Source: Streptomyces griseicoloratus (lineage in GTDB: Bacteria; Actinomycetota; Actinomycetes; Streptomycetales; Streptomycetaceae). Taken from it: a DNA stretch of 64,000 nucleotides. The notes below the pieces were generated by a model. It searched no databases. It saw only the letters and a list, made by a program, of their open reading frames with translations, and was not told the origin of the DNA. A program made the translations under genes and the position numbers. Below, one piece after another: positions 52,421 to 61,056 of this stretch (positions are counted from its first letter, which is position 1; each line of letters starts with the position of its first letter). The DNA lies in NCBI RefSeq assembly GCF_014534645.1, contig NZ_JACVQF010000223.1:1-64000 (forward strand). Reading direction: 5' to 3'.

Positions 52421-54952
52421 ATGGCAACGACCACACCAGCCGGTGTGCGGGCTCATGCCAAGCACGGGGGAGGCTCCTCCGGAGACGCTCCGATGACGCA
52501 CCGGCAGATCATGGAGGCGCTCTCCGGGCTCTTGCTCGGCATGTTCGCCGCCATCCTGTCCTCCACCATCGTCACCAACGCCCTGCCCGAGATCGTCGCG
52601 GACCTCGGCGGCGGCCAGAGCGCCTACACCTGGGTCGTCACCGCCTCGCTGCTGGCGATGACGGCCTCCACTCCCCTGTGGGGCAAGCTCGCGGACCTGG
52701 TCAGCAAGAAGTCCCTGGTCCAGATAGCCCTGATCGTCTACGTCATCGGATCGGTCGTCGCCGGTCTGGCGCAGAACCCGGGCATGCTGATCACCGCCCG
52801 TGTCATCCAGGGCCTCGGCGCCGGCGGTCTGTCCGCCCTGGCGCAGATCATCATGGCCGCGATGATCTCCCCGCGTGAGCGCGGACGCTACTCCGGCTAC
52901 CTGGGCGCGACCTTCGCCGTCGCGACCGTCGGCGGTCCGCTGCTCGGCGGTGTCATCACCGACACCAGCTGGCTCGGCTGGCGCTGGTGCCTCTACGTCG
53001 GCGTGCCCTTCGCGGTGATCGCACTGCTCGTACTGCAGAAGACGCTGAACCTGCCCGTGGTCAAGCGCAAGGTCAAGGTCGACTGGGCCGGTGCCTTCTT
53101 CGTCACCGCGGCCGTCTGCCTGCTGCTCGTCTGGGTGACCTTCGCCGACGACAAGTACGACTGGATGTCCTGGCAGACCGGCGCCATGGTCGGCGGCTCG
53201 ATCGTGCTGGCGCTGATCTTCGTCCTCGTCGAACTGAAGGCCAGTGAGCCGATCATCCCGATGCGGCTGTTCCGCAACCGCACCATCACCCTGGCGTCGC
53301 TCGCGTCGCTGTTCGTCGGTATCGCGATGTTCGCGGGCACCGTCTACTTCAGCCAGTACTTCCAGCTGGCCCGGGACAAGTCCCCGACCATGTCGGGCGT
53401 CATGACCATCCCGATGATCGGCGGCCTGTTCGTGTCGTCCACGGTCTCCGGCCAGATCATCACCAAGACCGGCAAGTGGAAGGGCTGGCTGCTGGCCGGC
53501 GGTGTGCTGCTGACGGCGGGCCTCGGCCTGCTGAGCACCATGCGGTACGACACCCCGTACTGGCACATCGCGATCTTCATGGCGCTGATGGGCCTCGGCG
53601 TCGGCATGATGATGCAGAACCTGGTGCTCTGCACGCAGAACCAGGTGGCCCCGAGCGACCTGGGTGCCGCGTCCTCCGTCGTGACCTTCTTCCGGTCGCT
53701 CGGCGGCGCGGTGGGCGTCTCGGTGCTCGGCTCCATCATGTCGTCCCGCATCAGCCACTACGCCTCGGACACCATCGGGCAGCTCAGCCCGCAGGAGCAG
53801 GCGGCGGCCGCCAAGACCTCCGGCGGCGGCTCGATCCCCGACATGGACCTGCTGCCGCCCGGCATCCGCAACTGGCTGGAGAGCGCCTACGGGCACGGCA
53901 TCGCCGACATCTTCCTGTACGTCGCGCCGATCGCCTTCCTCGCCTTCCTGGTGACCCTGTTCATCAAGGAGGTCCCGCTGCGGACCTCGGGCGCCCTCGC
54001 CCAGGCGGCGGAGGCCACCGCCGAGGCGTCCTCCCCGGCGGCCCCGGTCCCGGCCGAGGCCACCGCGGTCGCCGAGCCGGTCCCGGCCGGTGCGGTCTCC
54101 CGCACGTCGGCCGACGGGTCCGCCGCGCAGACCGCCGCCCAGCCGCTCGCCGCCTTCGCCGCGGCGGCCGGCTCCGAGGCGCCCGCCCCGGGCGGCATCC
54201 CGGTCCGCGGCTTCGTCCGCGGCGCCGAGTCCGCCCCGGTCCCGCAGGCCGCCGTCACGCTGATCTCGCTGGCGGGCCGGCAGCTGGGCCGGTCGGTCGC
54301 CCAGGCCGACGGCTCCTACGCGGTGGACGCGCCGAGCGCGGGCAGCTACGTCCTGATCGCCTCCGCCGACGGCTTCCAGCCGCAGGCGTCGACGATCGTC
54401 GTGAACGACGAGCCGGTCGCCTACGACATCCTGCTCAGCGGCACCAGCGGCCTGACCGGCCTGGTCCGGGCCGTGGAGAGCGGGCAGCCGGTCAAGGACG
54501 CGATGGTGATCGTGACCGATGTGCGCGGGGACCTGCTGGCCACCGCCGCCACCGGTGAGGCGGGCGAGTTCTCCTTCGCCGAACTGGTGCCGGGCACCGT
54601 GACCGTCGCGGTGAACGCCGCCGGCTACCGGCCGCGCGCCCTGCCCGTCGAGGTGGGCGGCACCGGTGTCACCCGGGTCGAGGTCGACCTGGAGGCGGGC
54701 GCCCAGGTCCAGGGCGTCGTACGGGCCCCGCACGGTCCGCTGGCCGACGCCCGCGTGACGCTGGTCGACGCGGCGGGCAACGTGGTCGGCACCGCCACCA
54801 CCGGCGCGGACGGGGCGTACGCCTTCACCGACCTGGACTCCGGTGAGTACACCGTGATCGCGACCGGCTACCCGCCGGTGGCGACGGCCCTGACGGTCGC
54901 CGGCCGGGGCGTCGGCGACCACGACATCGAACTCGCCCACCCCGGCGAGTAG
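52421..54952 (+). CDS. DHA2-family MFS exporter fused to three carboxypeptidase-regulatory-like domains
   Basis: The product is 843 aa. Residues about 28-517 form a 14-helix drug:H+ antiporter: MEALSGLLLGMFAAILSSTIVTNALPEIVADLGGGQ, motif A GKLADLVSKKSLVQ, motif C region GATFAVATVGGPLLGG. After a disordered Ala/Pro linker (518-588) come three tandem beta-sandwich domains of the CarboxypepD_reg type: GGIPVRGFVRGAESAPVPQAAVTLISLAGRQLG..., SGLTGLVRAVESGQPVKDAMVIVTDVRGDLLA... and AQVQGVVRAPHGPLADARVTLVDAAGNVVG.... Ordinary DHA2 exporters end near residue 520. In the usual topology the C-terminus is cytosolic, an odd place for these normally external domains. The substrate is unknown. It is in an operon with marR. 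Confidence 0.9.
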   Translation: MATTTPAGVRAHAKHGGGSSGDAPMTHRQIMEALSGLLLGMFAAILSSTIVTNALPEIVADLGGGQSAYTWVVTASLLAMTASTPLWGKLADLVSKKSLVQIALIVYVIGSVVAGLAQNPGMLITARVIQGLGAGGLSALAQIIMAAMISPRERGRYSGYLGATFAVATVGGPLLGGVITDTSWLGWRWCLYVGVPFAVIALLVLQKTLNLPVVKRKVKVDWAGAFFVTAAVCLLLVWVTFADDKYDWMSWQTGAMVGGSIVLALIFVLVELKASEPIIPMRLFRNRTITLASLASLFVGIAMFAGTVYFSQYFQLARDKSPTMSGVMTIPMIGGLFVSSTVSGQIITKTGKWKGWLLAGGVLLTAGLGLLSTMRYDTPYWHIAIFMALMGLGVGMMMQNLVLCTQNQVAPSDLGAASSVVTFFRSLGGAVGVSVLGSIMSSRISHYASDTIGQLSPQEQAAAAKTSGGGSIPDMDLLPPGIRNWLESAYGHGIADIFLYVAPIAFLAFLVTLFIKEVPLRTSGALAQAAEATAEASSPAAPVPAEATAVAEPVPAGAVSRTSADGSAAQTAAQPLAAFAAAAGSEAPAPGGIPVRGFVRGAESAPVPQAAVTLISLAGRQLGRSVAQADGSYAVDAPSAGSYVLIASADGFQPQASTIVVNDEPVAYDILLSGTSGLTGLVRAVESGQPVKDAMVIVTDVRGDLLATAATGEAGEFSFAELVPGTVTVAVNAAGYRPRALPVEVGGTGVTRVEVDLEAGAQVQGVVRAPHGPLADARVTLVDAAGNVVGTATTGADGAYAFTDLDSGEYTVIATGYPPVATALTVAGRGVGDHDIELAHPGE

Positions 54953-54959
54953 CGAGTCC

Positions 54960-55022
54960 CCGGCCCGTGGTGGCGTGCGCGCTCTGAGCGGAGGCGCGCC
55001 CGCCCGCCACGGGCCGGTTTCT
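54960..55022 (+). terminator. Probable terminator after the MFS-fusion gene
   Basis: CCGGCCCGTGG pairs with CCACGGGCCGG across a long GCGCGC-containing inner stem, followed by TTTCTTT. The YceI gene starts 40 bp further on, so some read-through is likely. Confidence 0.6.
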
Positions 55023-55061
55023 TTACGACCACTTTCTGAGCCTTTGCAGGGAGAAAACGGG

Positions 55062-55883
55062 ATGGGACTGACCGCGAGGATCCGTACGCGGGACGGATGG
55101 GCCGTGTCGCACGCGGTCGTCACGGTGACCGACATGACCGGTACGCAGGTGCTGCGCGCCGAGGCGGACGCCGAGGGCGCCGTGCGGGACACGACGCCGC
55201 TGGCGCCGGGTGCGTACACCGTCATCGTCACGGCCGTCGGCTACGCGCCCGCCGCGTCCAGCGCGATCGTGACCGCCAGCGGGCGGGCCGAGGTCGGCAC
55301 GGTGACGCTGGCGCGCCAGGGCGGCACCGAGCTGCCGCCGCCGGGTCCGTGGACCGTCGACCCGGCGCACTCCAGCGTGGCCGCGGTCGCGCAGCACCTG
55401 GGCATCTCCAGCGTGCACGGCCGGTTCACGGAGTTCTCCGGCACGGTCGAGATCGCCCCGGACGACGTCACCAAGTCCCGCGTGGAGGCGGTGATCAAGG
55501 CCGCCTCCATCGACACCGGCAACGGCATGCGCGACACCCACCTGCGCTCCGCGGACTTCCTGGACGTCGAGCGGTTCCCCGAGATCACCTACCGCTCCAC
55601 GGGACTGAGCCAGGCCGGCTCCGACCGCTGGACGGTCCACGGCGAGCTGGGCCTGCACGGTGTCGTCCGGCCGGTCGACCTGGACCTGTCCTACCTCGGC
55701 ACCGGCGCCGACCCGTGGGGCGGCACCCGGGCCGCGTTCCGCGCGACGACCGAGCTGCGGCGCGAGGACTTCGCCATGAACTACAACCAGGTCCTCCAGG
55801 CGGGCATCGCCGCCATCGGGACGACGCTCAGGGTGGAGCTGGACATCCAGGCCGTCCAGGGGGAGTCGCTGCCCGCCGCGTGA
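55062..55883 (+). CDS. YceI-family protein with N-terminal carboxypeptidase-regulatory-like domain
   Basis: The product is 273 aa from the ATG at 55062 (GGGAG upstream). Residues 1-88 form a CarboxypepD_reg beta-sandwich (MGLTARIRTRDGWAVSHAVVTVTDMTGTQVLRAEADAEGAVRDTTPLAPGAYTVIVTAVGYAPAASSAIVTA) closely similar in style to those at the end of the preceding exporter. Residues 95-270 form the YceI lipocalin-like barrel: GPWTVDPAHSSVAAVAQHLGISSVHGRFTEFSGTVEIAPDDVTKSRVEAVIKAASIDTGNGMRDTHLRSADFLDVERFPEITYRS. YceI proteins bind isoprenoids or other hydrophobic ligands. No signal peptide is seen, so it may be cytosolic. The shared domain suggests it partners the exporter. Confidence 0.9.
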   Translation: MGLTARIRTRDGWAVSHAVVTVTDMTGTQVLRAEADAEGAVRDTTPLAPGAYTVIVTAVGYAPAASSAIVTASGRAEVGTVTLARQGGTELPPPGPWTVDPAHSSVAAVAQHLGISSVHGRFTEFSGTVEIAPDDVTKSRVEAVIKAASIDTGNGMRDTHLRSADFLDVERFPEITYRSTGLSQAGSDRWTVHGELGLHGVVRPVDLDLSYLGTGADPWGGTRAAFRATTELRREDFAMNYNQVLQAGIAAIGTTLRVELDIQAVQGESLPAA

Positions 55884-56017
55884 GCCGCCGCGCGGCCCGT
55901 GCGGCGTCCGGGGCCGCCGCACGGGCCACCCTCGGTGGTCGTCGCCTTCCGCACCGGCCGCCGGGCCGCGGGCCCGACCCGGGTGGCCGGCGCCGGTGAT
56001 CGCCCTAAGCTGACGGC

Positions 56018-56488
56018 ATGGCACCGAACATCGCGACCAACACCCGTGTGTCCCTCGACGAACTGCTGGACTTCGTACGCCCCCGGCACCGCGCGATCCT
56101 GCTGACCCGGCGGGCCGACGGCAGCCCGCAGGGCTCGCCTCTGACCTGCGGGGTCGACGACTCGGGCCGGATCGTGGTCTCCACCTACCCGGAGCGGGCC
56201 AAGACGCGCAACGCCCGGCGCGACCCCCGCGTCAGCCTGATCGTGCTCAGCGACGAGTGGAACGGCCCCTGGGTGCAGGTCGACGGCACGGCGGAGGTCA
56301 TCGACGCGCCCGACTCCGTCGAACCGCTGGTGGAGTACTACCGCAACATCGCCGGTGAGCACCCGGACTGGGACGAGTACCGGCAGGCCATGGTCAAGCA
56401 GGGCAAGTCGATCATCCGGGTCACCCCGGAGCGGTGGGGGCCGGTGGCGACGGGCGGCTTCCCGGCGCGGCTGGCCGACGGCGACTGA
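56018..56488 (+). CDS. PPOX-class F420/FMN-dependent oxidoreductase
   Basis: The product is 156 aa. It is a split-barrel flavin/deazaflavin fold: LDFVRPRHRAILLTRRADGSPQGSPLTCGVDDSGRIVVSTYPERAKTRNARRDPRVSLIVLSDEWNGPWVQVDGTAEVIDAPDSVEPLVEYYRNIAGEHPDWDEYRQAM. The pattern STYPERAKTRNARRDPRV is the phosphate-binding part typical of the F420-dependent branch. The substrate is unknown. TAAGCT (56006-56011) ends six bases before the ATG, suggesting a leaderless transcript. It is convergent with the TetR gene, 15 bp apart, with no clear terminator. Confidence 0.9.
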   Translation: MAPNIATNTRVSLDELLDFVRPRHRAILLTRRADGSPQGSPLTCGVDDSGRIVVSTYPERAKTRNARRDPRVSLIVLSDEWNGPWVQVDGTAEVIDAPDSVEPLVEYYRNIAGEHPDWDEYRQAMVKQGKSIIRVTPERWGPVATGGFPARLADGD

Positions 56489-56503
56489 CCCACCGCCACC
56501 GCG

Positions 56504-57262
56504 TCAGCCCCGCTCCACCATCGCCTCGATGCCCGCGATCAGCAGCTCCAGGGCGAAGTCGAAGTCGCGCTCCAGCATCTCCGCCACCGTGTCGCCGCCG
56601 CGGGCCGCCATGATGTCCTGGGCCTGCTGGATGACACCGGCGGTGTCCGGGGTCCCGCTCACCGCCTCCATGGAGTGCCGGAAGTACTCGTCCGGGGACA
56701 GGCCGGTGTCCGCCGCACGGGCGAGGAAGTGTCCCTCGATCGTGCCGTAGCCGTAGACGAACTGGAAGACGGCCGAGATCGCGCCGGTCACGCCGTGCGC
56801 GGGCAGGCCGGTCCGGCGGATGACGCGCTGCACGGACCGGGAGAACGCCAGCGAGTTGGGGCCGATGTTGAGGTAGGTGCCGGCCAGCTGGGACAGCCAC
56901 GGGTGGCGCACCAGCAGGGCGCGGTACTCCCGGGCCAGCGTCCGCAGCTGCTCGCGCCAGTCCCCGTCCGCCTCCGGGTCCGGGGTGCGCAGCTCGCCGA
57001 AGGCCGCGTCCAGGGCGAGTTCGAGCAGCTCGTCCTTGGTGTCGACGTACCAGTAGACGGACATCGCCGTCACGTTCAGCTCGGCGGCCAGGCGGCGCAT
57101 GGAGAAGCCGGCCAGGCCCTCGGTGTCCAGCAGCCGCACCGTGACCTTGGTGATCCGTTCCCGGTCCAGCCCGGACGGCTGCCCGCCGCCCCGCCTGCCC
57201 CGGCGGGGTCCGCCCCCCAGCCAGACGCTGGGGCGCGGGCCCTGCCGGTCTGCTTTCGCCAT
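56504..57262 (-). CDS. TetR-family regulator (TetR_C type)
   Basis: The product is 252 aa from the ATG at 57262. A basic Gly/Arg-rich head (about 30 residues) precedes the HTH (LDRERITKVTVRLLDTEGLAGFSMRRLAAELNVTAMSVYWYVDTKDELLELALDAAFGEL). The ligand domain is of the TetR_C class (LARAADTGLSPDEYFRHSMEAV ... FDFALELLIAGIEAMVERG). It follows the MFS exporter gene by 32 bp on the same strand, so the regulator is second in the operon it probably represses. Confidence 0.94.
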   Translation of the reverse strand: MAKADRQGPRPSVWLGGGPRRGRRGGGQPSGLDRERITKVTVRLLDTEGLAGFSMRRLAAELNVTAMSVYWYVDTKDELLELALDAAFGELRTPDPEADGDWREQLRTLAREYRALLVRHPWLSQLAGTYLNIGPNSLAFSRSVQRVIRRTGLPAHGVTGAISAVFQFVYGYGTIEGHFLARAADTGLSPDEYFRHSMEAVSGTPDTAGVIQQAQDIMAARGGDTVAEMLERDFDFALELLIAGIEAMVERG

Positions 57263-57294
57263 GCGCACCTTCTCCTCGGCTCGTCGGACGCCGG

Positions 57295-58800
57295 TCACGC
57301 CACGTGCTTCGAGTCTGCCTGCTCGGCCCTGCGCAGCAGGACCGCCGCCACCGCCCCGCCCAGCAGCACGGCCGACGCACCCACCAACTGGCTGGTCTCC
57401 AGCCCCGAGGAGTACGCGTCCACGATCCGTGCCTTCTCGGCCGCCCCGTCCGCCGAGGCCAGCGCCGCCGGCAACGAGGCCGCCGCCACCGGGACCAGTG
57501 CCGCGAACCGCGAGTTGAGCACCGCGCCCAGCACGGCGACGCCCAGCCCGTTGCCGAACTCCGCCAGCGTGCCGTTGATGCCGGCGCCGACCCCCGCCTT
57601 GGCCGGCGGGATGGCGCTCATGATCGCGTGGGCCATGGCCGGGTTGGCCACCGCGGTACCGGCGCCGATCAGGAGCAGGCCCAGCAGGGTGCCGGCGTAG
57701 CCGTGTCCGGCCAGGGTGGCGATCGACACCAGGCCCGCCGACATCAGCGCCATGCCCAGCAGGACCGACACCGGCGTACCGAGCTTCGCCGTCCACTTCG
57801 CCGACAGCCCCGAGAAGTTCAGCAGCACCACCGACAGGGCCAGCGGGGCGGTCCGCAGGCCCGCCTCCAGGGGGCCGTAGCCGAGCACGAACTGCAGGTG
57901 CTGGGTGAGCAGGAACAGCGCGCCGCCCATCCCGAAGGTGATCAGGACGGCGCCGGCGACCGCGCCCGTGAACCGGCGGTCACGGAAGAAGTGCAGGTCG
58001 AGCATGGGGTGGGGGATACGGCTCTCCCAGTACGCGAACAGGGCCAGGACCACGATCGCGACGGCCGCCGTGACCAGCACCCGGGCCGACGTCCAGCCGT
58101 GGTCGGGGCCGGAGATGATCGCGAAGACCAGGGACGCCATGCCGATGGTGGAGAGCACGGCGCCGAGCAGGTCGGGGCGGTCGCCCTGCGGGTTCTTCGA
58201 CTCGGGGACCAGGGCGACGACCGCCGCCAGCGCCAGCGCCGCGACCGGCAGGTTGATCAGGAATATCGCACCCCACCAGAAGTGGTTCAGCATGAAGCCG
58301 CCGATCAGCGGCCCGCAGGCGAAGCCGAGCGCGTTGACCGCGCTCCAGATGCCGATCGCCTTCACGTGCTCCTCGGGCGCGAAGATCTGCATGGCCACGG
58401 CCAGGGTCGTGGTCAGCAGCAGCGCGCCGCCGACGCCCATGCCGGCCCGGGCCGCGATCAGCTGGGCGGCGGAGTCCGCGAGGCCGGCCGCCAGCGAGCC
58501 CGCGCCGAACAGGGCGAGACCCGCGAGCAGCATCTTCTTGCGGCCGTAGCGGTCGGCGGCGTTGCCCGCCGTAAGCAGCAGACCGGACTGCACCAGCGAG
58601 TAGGCGTTGATCATCCACTGGATGTCGGAGGTGGCCGCGCCCAGCTCGCTGGTGAGCGAGGGGATCGCCACGTTCAGCACGGTGTTGTCCAGCAGCACCG
58701 TGAGCTGGGCCAGGCAGATGACTCCGAGGATCAGCCAGCGCTGCGGGTGGCCCTGGGCCGCGGGCTCGGTCTGCGCCTGTTCCTGGGGGGTCGTCGTCAT
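57295..58800 (-). CDS. DHA2-family MFS drug exporter
   Basis: The product is 501 aa from the ATG at 58800. An earlier in-frame ATG at 58827 lies inside the promoter and is rejected. It has 14 hydrophobic helices of the EmrB/QacA type: LILGVICLAQLTVLLDNTVLNVAIPSLTSELGAATSDIQWMINAYSLVQSGLLLTAGNAADRYGRKKMLLAGLALF, with motif A GNAADRYGRKK and motif C GFACGPLIGGFML. It exports drugs or toxic metabolites in exchange for protons; the substrate is unknown. It is operonic with the TetR gene downstream. The predicted mRNA has almost no leader. Confidence 0.94.
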   Translation of the reverse strand: MTTTPQEQAQTEPAAQGHPQRWLILGVICLAQLTVLLDNTVLNVAIPSLTSELGAATSDIQWMINAYSLVQSGLLLTAGNAADRYGRKKMLLAGLALFGAGSLAAGLADSAAQLIAARAGMGVGGALLLTTTLAVAMQIFAPEEHVKAIGIWSAVNALGFACGPLIGGFMLNHFWWGAIFLINLPVAALALAAVVALVPESKNPQGDRPDLLGAVLSTIGMASLVFAIISGPDHGWTSARVLVTAAVAIVVLALFAYWESRIPHPMLDLHFFRDRRFTGAVAGAVLITFGMGGALFLLTQHLQFVLGYGPLEAGLRTAPLALSVVLLNFSGLSAKWTAKLGTPVSVLLGMALMSAGLVSIATLAGHGYAGTLLGLLLIGAGTAVANPAMAHAIMSAIPPAKAGVGAGINGTLAEFGNGLGVAVLGAVLNSRFAALVPVAAASLPAALASADGAAEKARIVDAYSSGLETSQLVGASAVLLGGAVAAVLLRRAEQADSKHVA

Positions 58801-58803
58801 GCC

Positions 58804-58838
58804 ATACAGCGTATAGGACTTCCCCATACGGTGTACAA
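58804..58838 (-). promoter_or_regulatory. MFS-TetR operon promoter flanked by two ATAC-N3-GTAY operators
   Basis: Read leftward, TTGTAC (-35) and TATACG (-10) are exactly 17 bp apart, with the transcript start about 3-4 bases before the ATG at 58800. One palindrome (ATAC-AGC-GTAT, 58804-58814) covers the -10/start and another (ATAC-GGT-GTAC, 58826-58836) covers the -35. Their centres are 22 bp apart, near two helical turns. This is a classical TetR-type repression layout. Confidence 0.75.
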
Positions 58839-58902
58839 GGCAGCCGGGCAGGCATGGAAGGAGGGCGGCAGCTCCAGGCCACCGCCCTCCTCCGGCGGTC
58901 CG

Positions 58903-61056
58903 TCAGCCGGCGTCGGCCGGCTGCGTGAGGTCGTAGAACGTGGCCGAACCGGCCGTGACCTCCTTGAAGTTGGCCTCGACCCAGGAGCTGATCTGCGCCG
59001 CGGTGCCGGATCCACCGCCGCCGCCTCCCATGCCGCCGCCCGCGATGAAGTAGTGGATCCTGCCGTCCTCCACGTACTTCTTGAACTGGGCGAGCGTGGG
59101 CGAGGGGTCCGTGCCGTTGAAGCCGCCGATCGCCATCACCGGCTCACCGGTGCCGAGCTGGTAACTCGCGGCGTTCTGGGAGCCGATCGCCGCCGCGACC
59201 CAGGTGTACCGGTCGGCGTCGGCCTCCAGCAGCTCGCGGGCCTCGGAGCCGACCTCGGCGCCGTTGAGCAGGCCGCCCATGCCGCCACCGCCGCCCGTCC
59301 GGCCACCCTCGCCGGGCTGACCGCCGCCGGGGAGGCCCTGGCCCTGCGGGCTCCCGCCGGGGAGTCCGCCCCCGCCCGGGAGGCCACCGGCGCCAGGCCC
59401 GCCCTGGTTCTGACCGCCCTGGTTACCGCCGGGCCCCTGCCCCTGCTGGTCGCCGCCGCCCGGGAAGCCACCTCCCCCGGGGCCGCCGCCCGGTCCGCCG
59501 CCGCCCATCATGCTCGCGCCGGACGGACCGGCGGTGACGATGGAGCCGCTGTGCCCCACCTGGACGGTGCTGAGGGTGTACGCCGTCGGCCCGGCCAGCG
59601 ACGCCACCACGGCGAGCCCCGCCACGGCCGGCGCGATCCGCCGCCCCAGCCGGCCCGTGAAGACCAGGCCGAGGGCCGCGACCAGCCCGCCGACCAGGAC
59701 CAGCCACTTGAGCCAGGGCAGGTAGTCGGGTGTGCGGCCCAGCAGGACGTAGCCCCACACTGCGGTCGCCGTGACGGCGGCGGCGAGGGCGAGCGCGGCC
59801 CAGGTCCGCCCGCGCCGCTCCCAGAGCACCGCCGCGCCCATGCCGACCACGGCCGCCAGGTAGGGGGCCAGGGCGACCGTGTAGTACTGGTGGAAGATGC
59901 CCGCCATGCAGCTGAAGACGGCGGCGGTCATGAGCAGTGCGCCGCCCCAGACCAGGAAGGACCCGCGGGCCACGTCGGTCCGGTGGGCCCGGCGCGTGGC
60001 GACCAGCCCCGCGACCAGCAGGATCAGGGCGGCCGGGAGCAGCCAGGAGATCTGGCCGCCGACCTCGGAGTTGAACATCCGGTCCCAGCCGGTCTCGCCC
60101 CACTGTCCGCCGCCGCCCATGCCGCCGCCACCGCCGCCGACGCTGCCGGTCTCCTCGCCGTTGAGCCGGCCCAGGCCGTTGTAGCCGAAGGTCAGCTCCA
60201 GGAAGCTGTTGTTCTGCGAGCCGCCGACGTACGGCCGGGACGACGCCGGCCACAGCTCCACCACGGCCACCCACCAGCCGCCGGAGACGACCAGCGCGAG
60301 GGTGGCCAGGGCGAGCTGGCCCAGCCTCTTGCGCAGGCGCACCGGGGCGCAGACACCGTAGACGAGGGCCAGGGCGGGCAGGATCAGGAACGCCTGGAGG
60401 GTCTTCGCAAGGAACGCGAGGCCGATCGCCACGCCCGCCCACACCAGCCACTTGGTCCGCCCGTCCTCCAGTGCGCGGACGACGAGGTAGCAGGCCAGGG
60501 ACATCAGCAGCGCGAGCAGGGCGTCCGGGTTGTTGAACCGGAACATCAGCGCCGCGACGGGCGTGAGCGCCAGCACGGCACCGGCGGTCAGACCGGCCCC
60601 GGGCCCGAACCGGCGCCGTACGGCCGCGTACACGACGGCGACCGTCGCGACGCCCATCAGCACCTCGGGGACGAGGATCGACCAGGACGACAGTCCGAAG
60701 ATCCGCACCGCCAGCGCCATCGGCCACAGCGCGGCCGGGGGCTTGTCGACGGTGATGGCGTTGCCGGCGTCGAGCGAGCCGAAGAAGAACGCCTTCCAGG
60801 ACCGGCTGCCCGCCTGGACGGCCGCCGAGTAGAAGGAGTTGGCGTAGCCGGAGGCGCTCAGGCCGTAGAGGTAGAGCGCCGCCGTGGCCAGCAGCAGGCC
60901 GAGGAGGGCCGGGCGCGCCCAGCGGGGGTCCTCGGGGCGGCCCCGCCACAGTCTCCGGGCGAGCGGCCGCCGGGGCACGGGAGGGGATTCGGGGGGCGGA
61001 CCCCAGGCGGCGGGCGCGTCGCGCGTGTGGGTCGCCGGGGTGTGGTGCGTCGTCAT
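58903..61056 (-). CDS. GT39/ArnT-type membrane glycosyltransferase with Gly-rich insert
   Basis: The product is 717 aa from the ATG at 61056 (GAGGAAC upstream). Multiple transmembrane helices fill residues 50-500. The PMT-like catalytic Asp-containing loop follows helix 1 (LSASGYANSFYSAAVQAGSRSWKAFFFGSLDAGNAITVDKPPAALWPMAL). Further family blocks are FRFNNPDALLALLMSLACYLVVRALE and the extracytoplasmic segment WPASSRPYVGGSQNNSFLELTFGYNGLGRLNGEE. Two glycine-rich segments follow: a short one near 310-325 and a long one near 515-600 (GGGGPGGGPGGGGFPGGG style). The final domain is external (WVAAAIGSQNAASYQLGTGEPVMAIGGFNGTDPSPTLAQFKKYV). It would move a sugar from a polyprenyl phosphate to a surface acceptor. 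It overlaps the GT2-GtrA gene by 4 bp. Confidence 0.88.
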   Translation of the reverse strand: MTTHHTPATHTRDAPAAWGPPPESPPVPRRPLARRLWRGRPEDPRWARPALLGLLLATAALYLYGLSASGYANSFYSAAVQAGSRSWKAFFFGSLDAGNAITVDKPPAALWPMALAVRIFGLSSWSILVPEVLMGVATVAVVYAAVRRRFGPGAGLTAGAVLALTPVAALMFRFNNPDALLALLMSLACYLVVRALEDGRTKWLVWAGVAIGLAFLAKTLQAFLILPALALVYGVCAPVRLRKRLGQLALATLALVVSGGWWVAVVELWPASSRPYVGGSQNNSFLELTFGYNGLGRLNGEETGSVGGGGGGMGGGGQWGETGWDRMFNSEVGGQISWLLPAALILLVAGLVATRRAHRTDVARGSFLVWGGALLMTAAVFSCMAGIFHQYYTVALAPYLAAVVGMGAAVLWERRGRTWAALALAAAVTATAVWGYVLLGRTPDYLPWLKWLVLVGGLVAALGLVFTGRLGRRIAPAVAGLAVVASLAGPTAYTLSTVQVGHSGSIVTAGPSGASMMGGGGPGGGPGGGGFPGGGDQQGQGPGGNQGGQNQGGPGAGGLPGGGGLPGGSPQGQGLPGGGQPGEGGRTGGGGGMGGLLNGAEVGSEARELLEADADRYTWVAAAIGSQNAASYQLGTGEPVMAIGGFNGTDPSPTLAQFKKYVEDGRIHYFIAGGGMGGGGGGSGTAAQISSWVEANFKEVTAGSATFYDLTQPADAG

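Noticed and set aside
59280-59520. Gly-rich repeats as a PE_PGRS-like or separate gene
   Set aside because: They lie in frame inside the GT39-type protein between its membrane part and its C-terminal domain.
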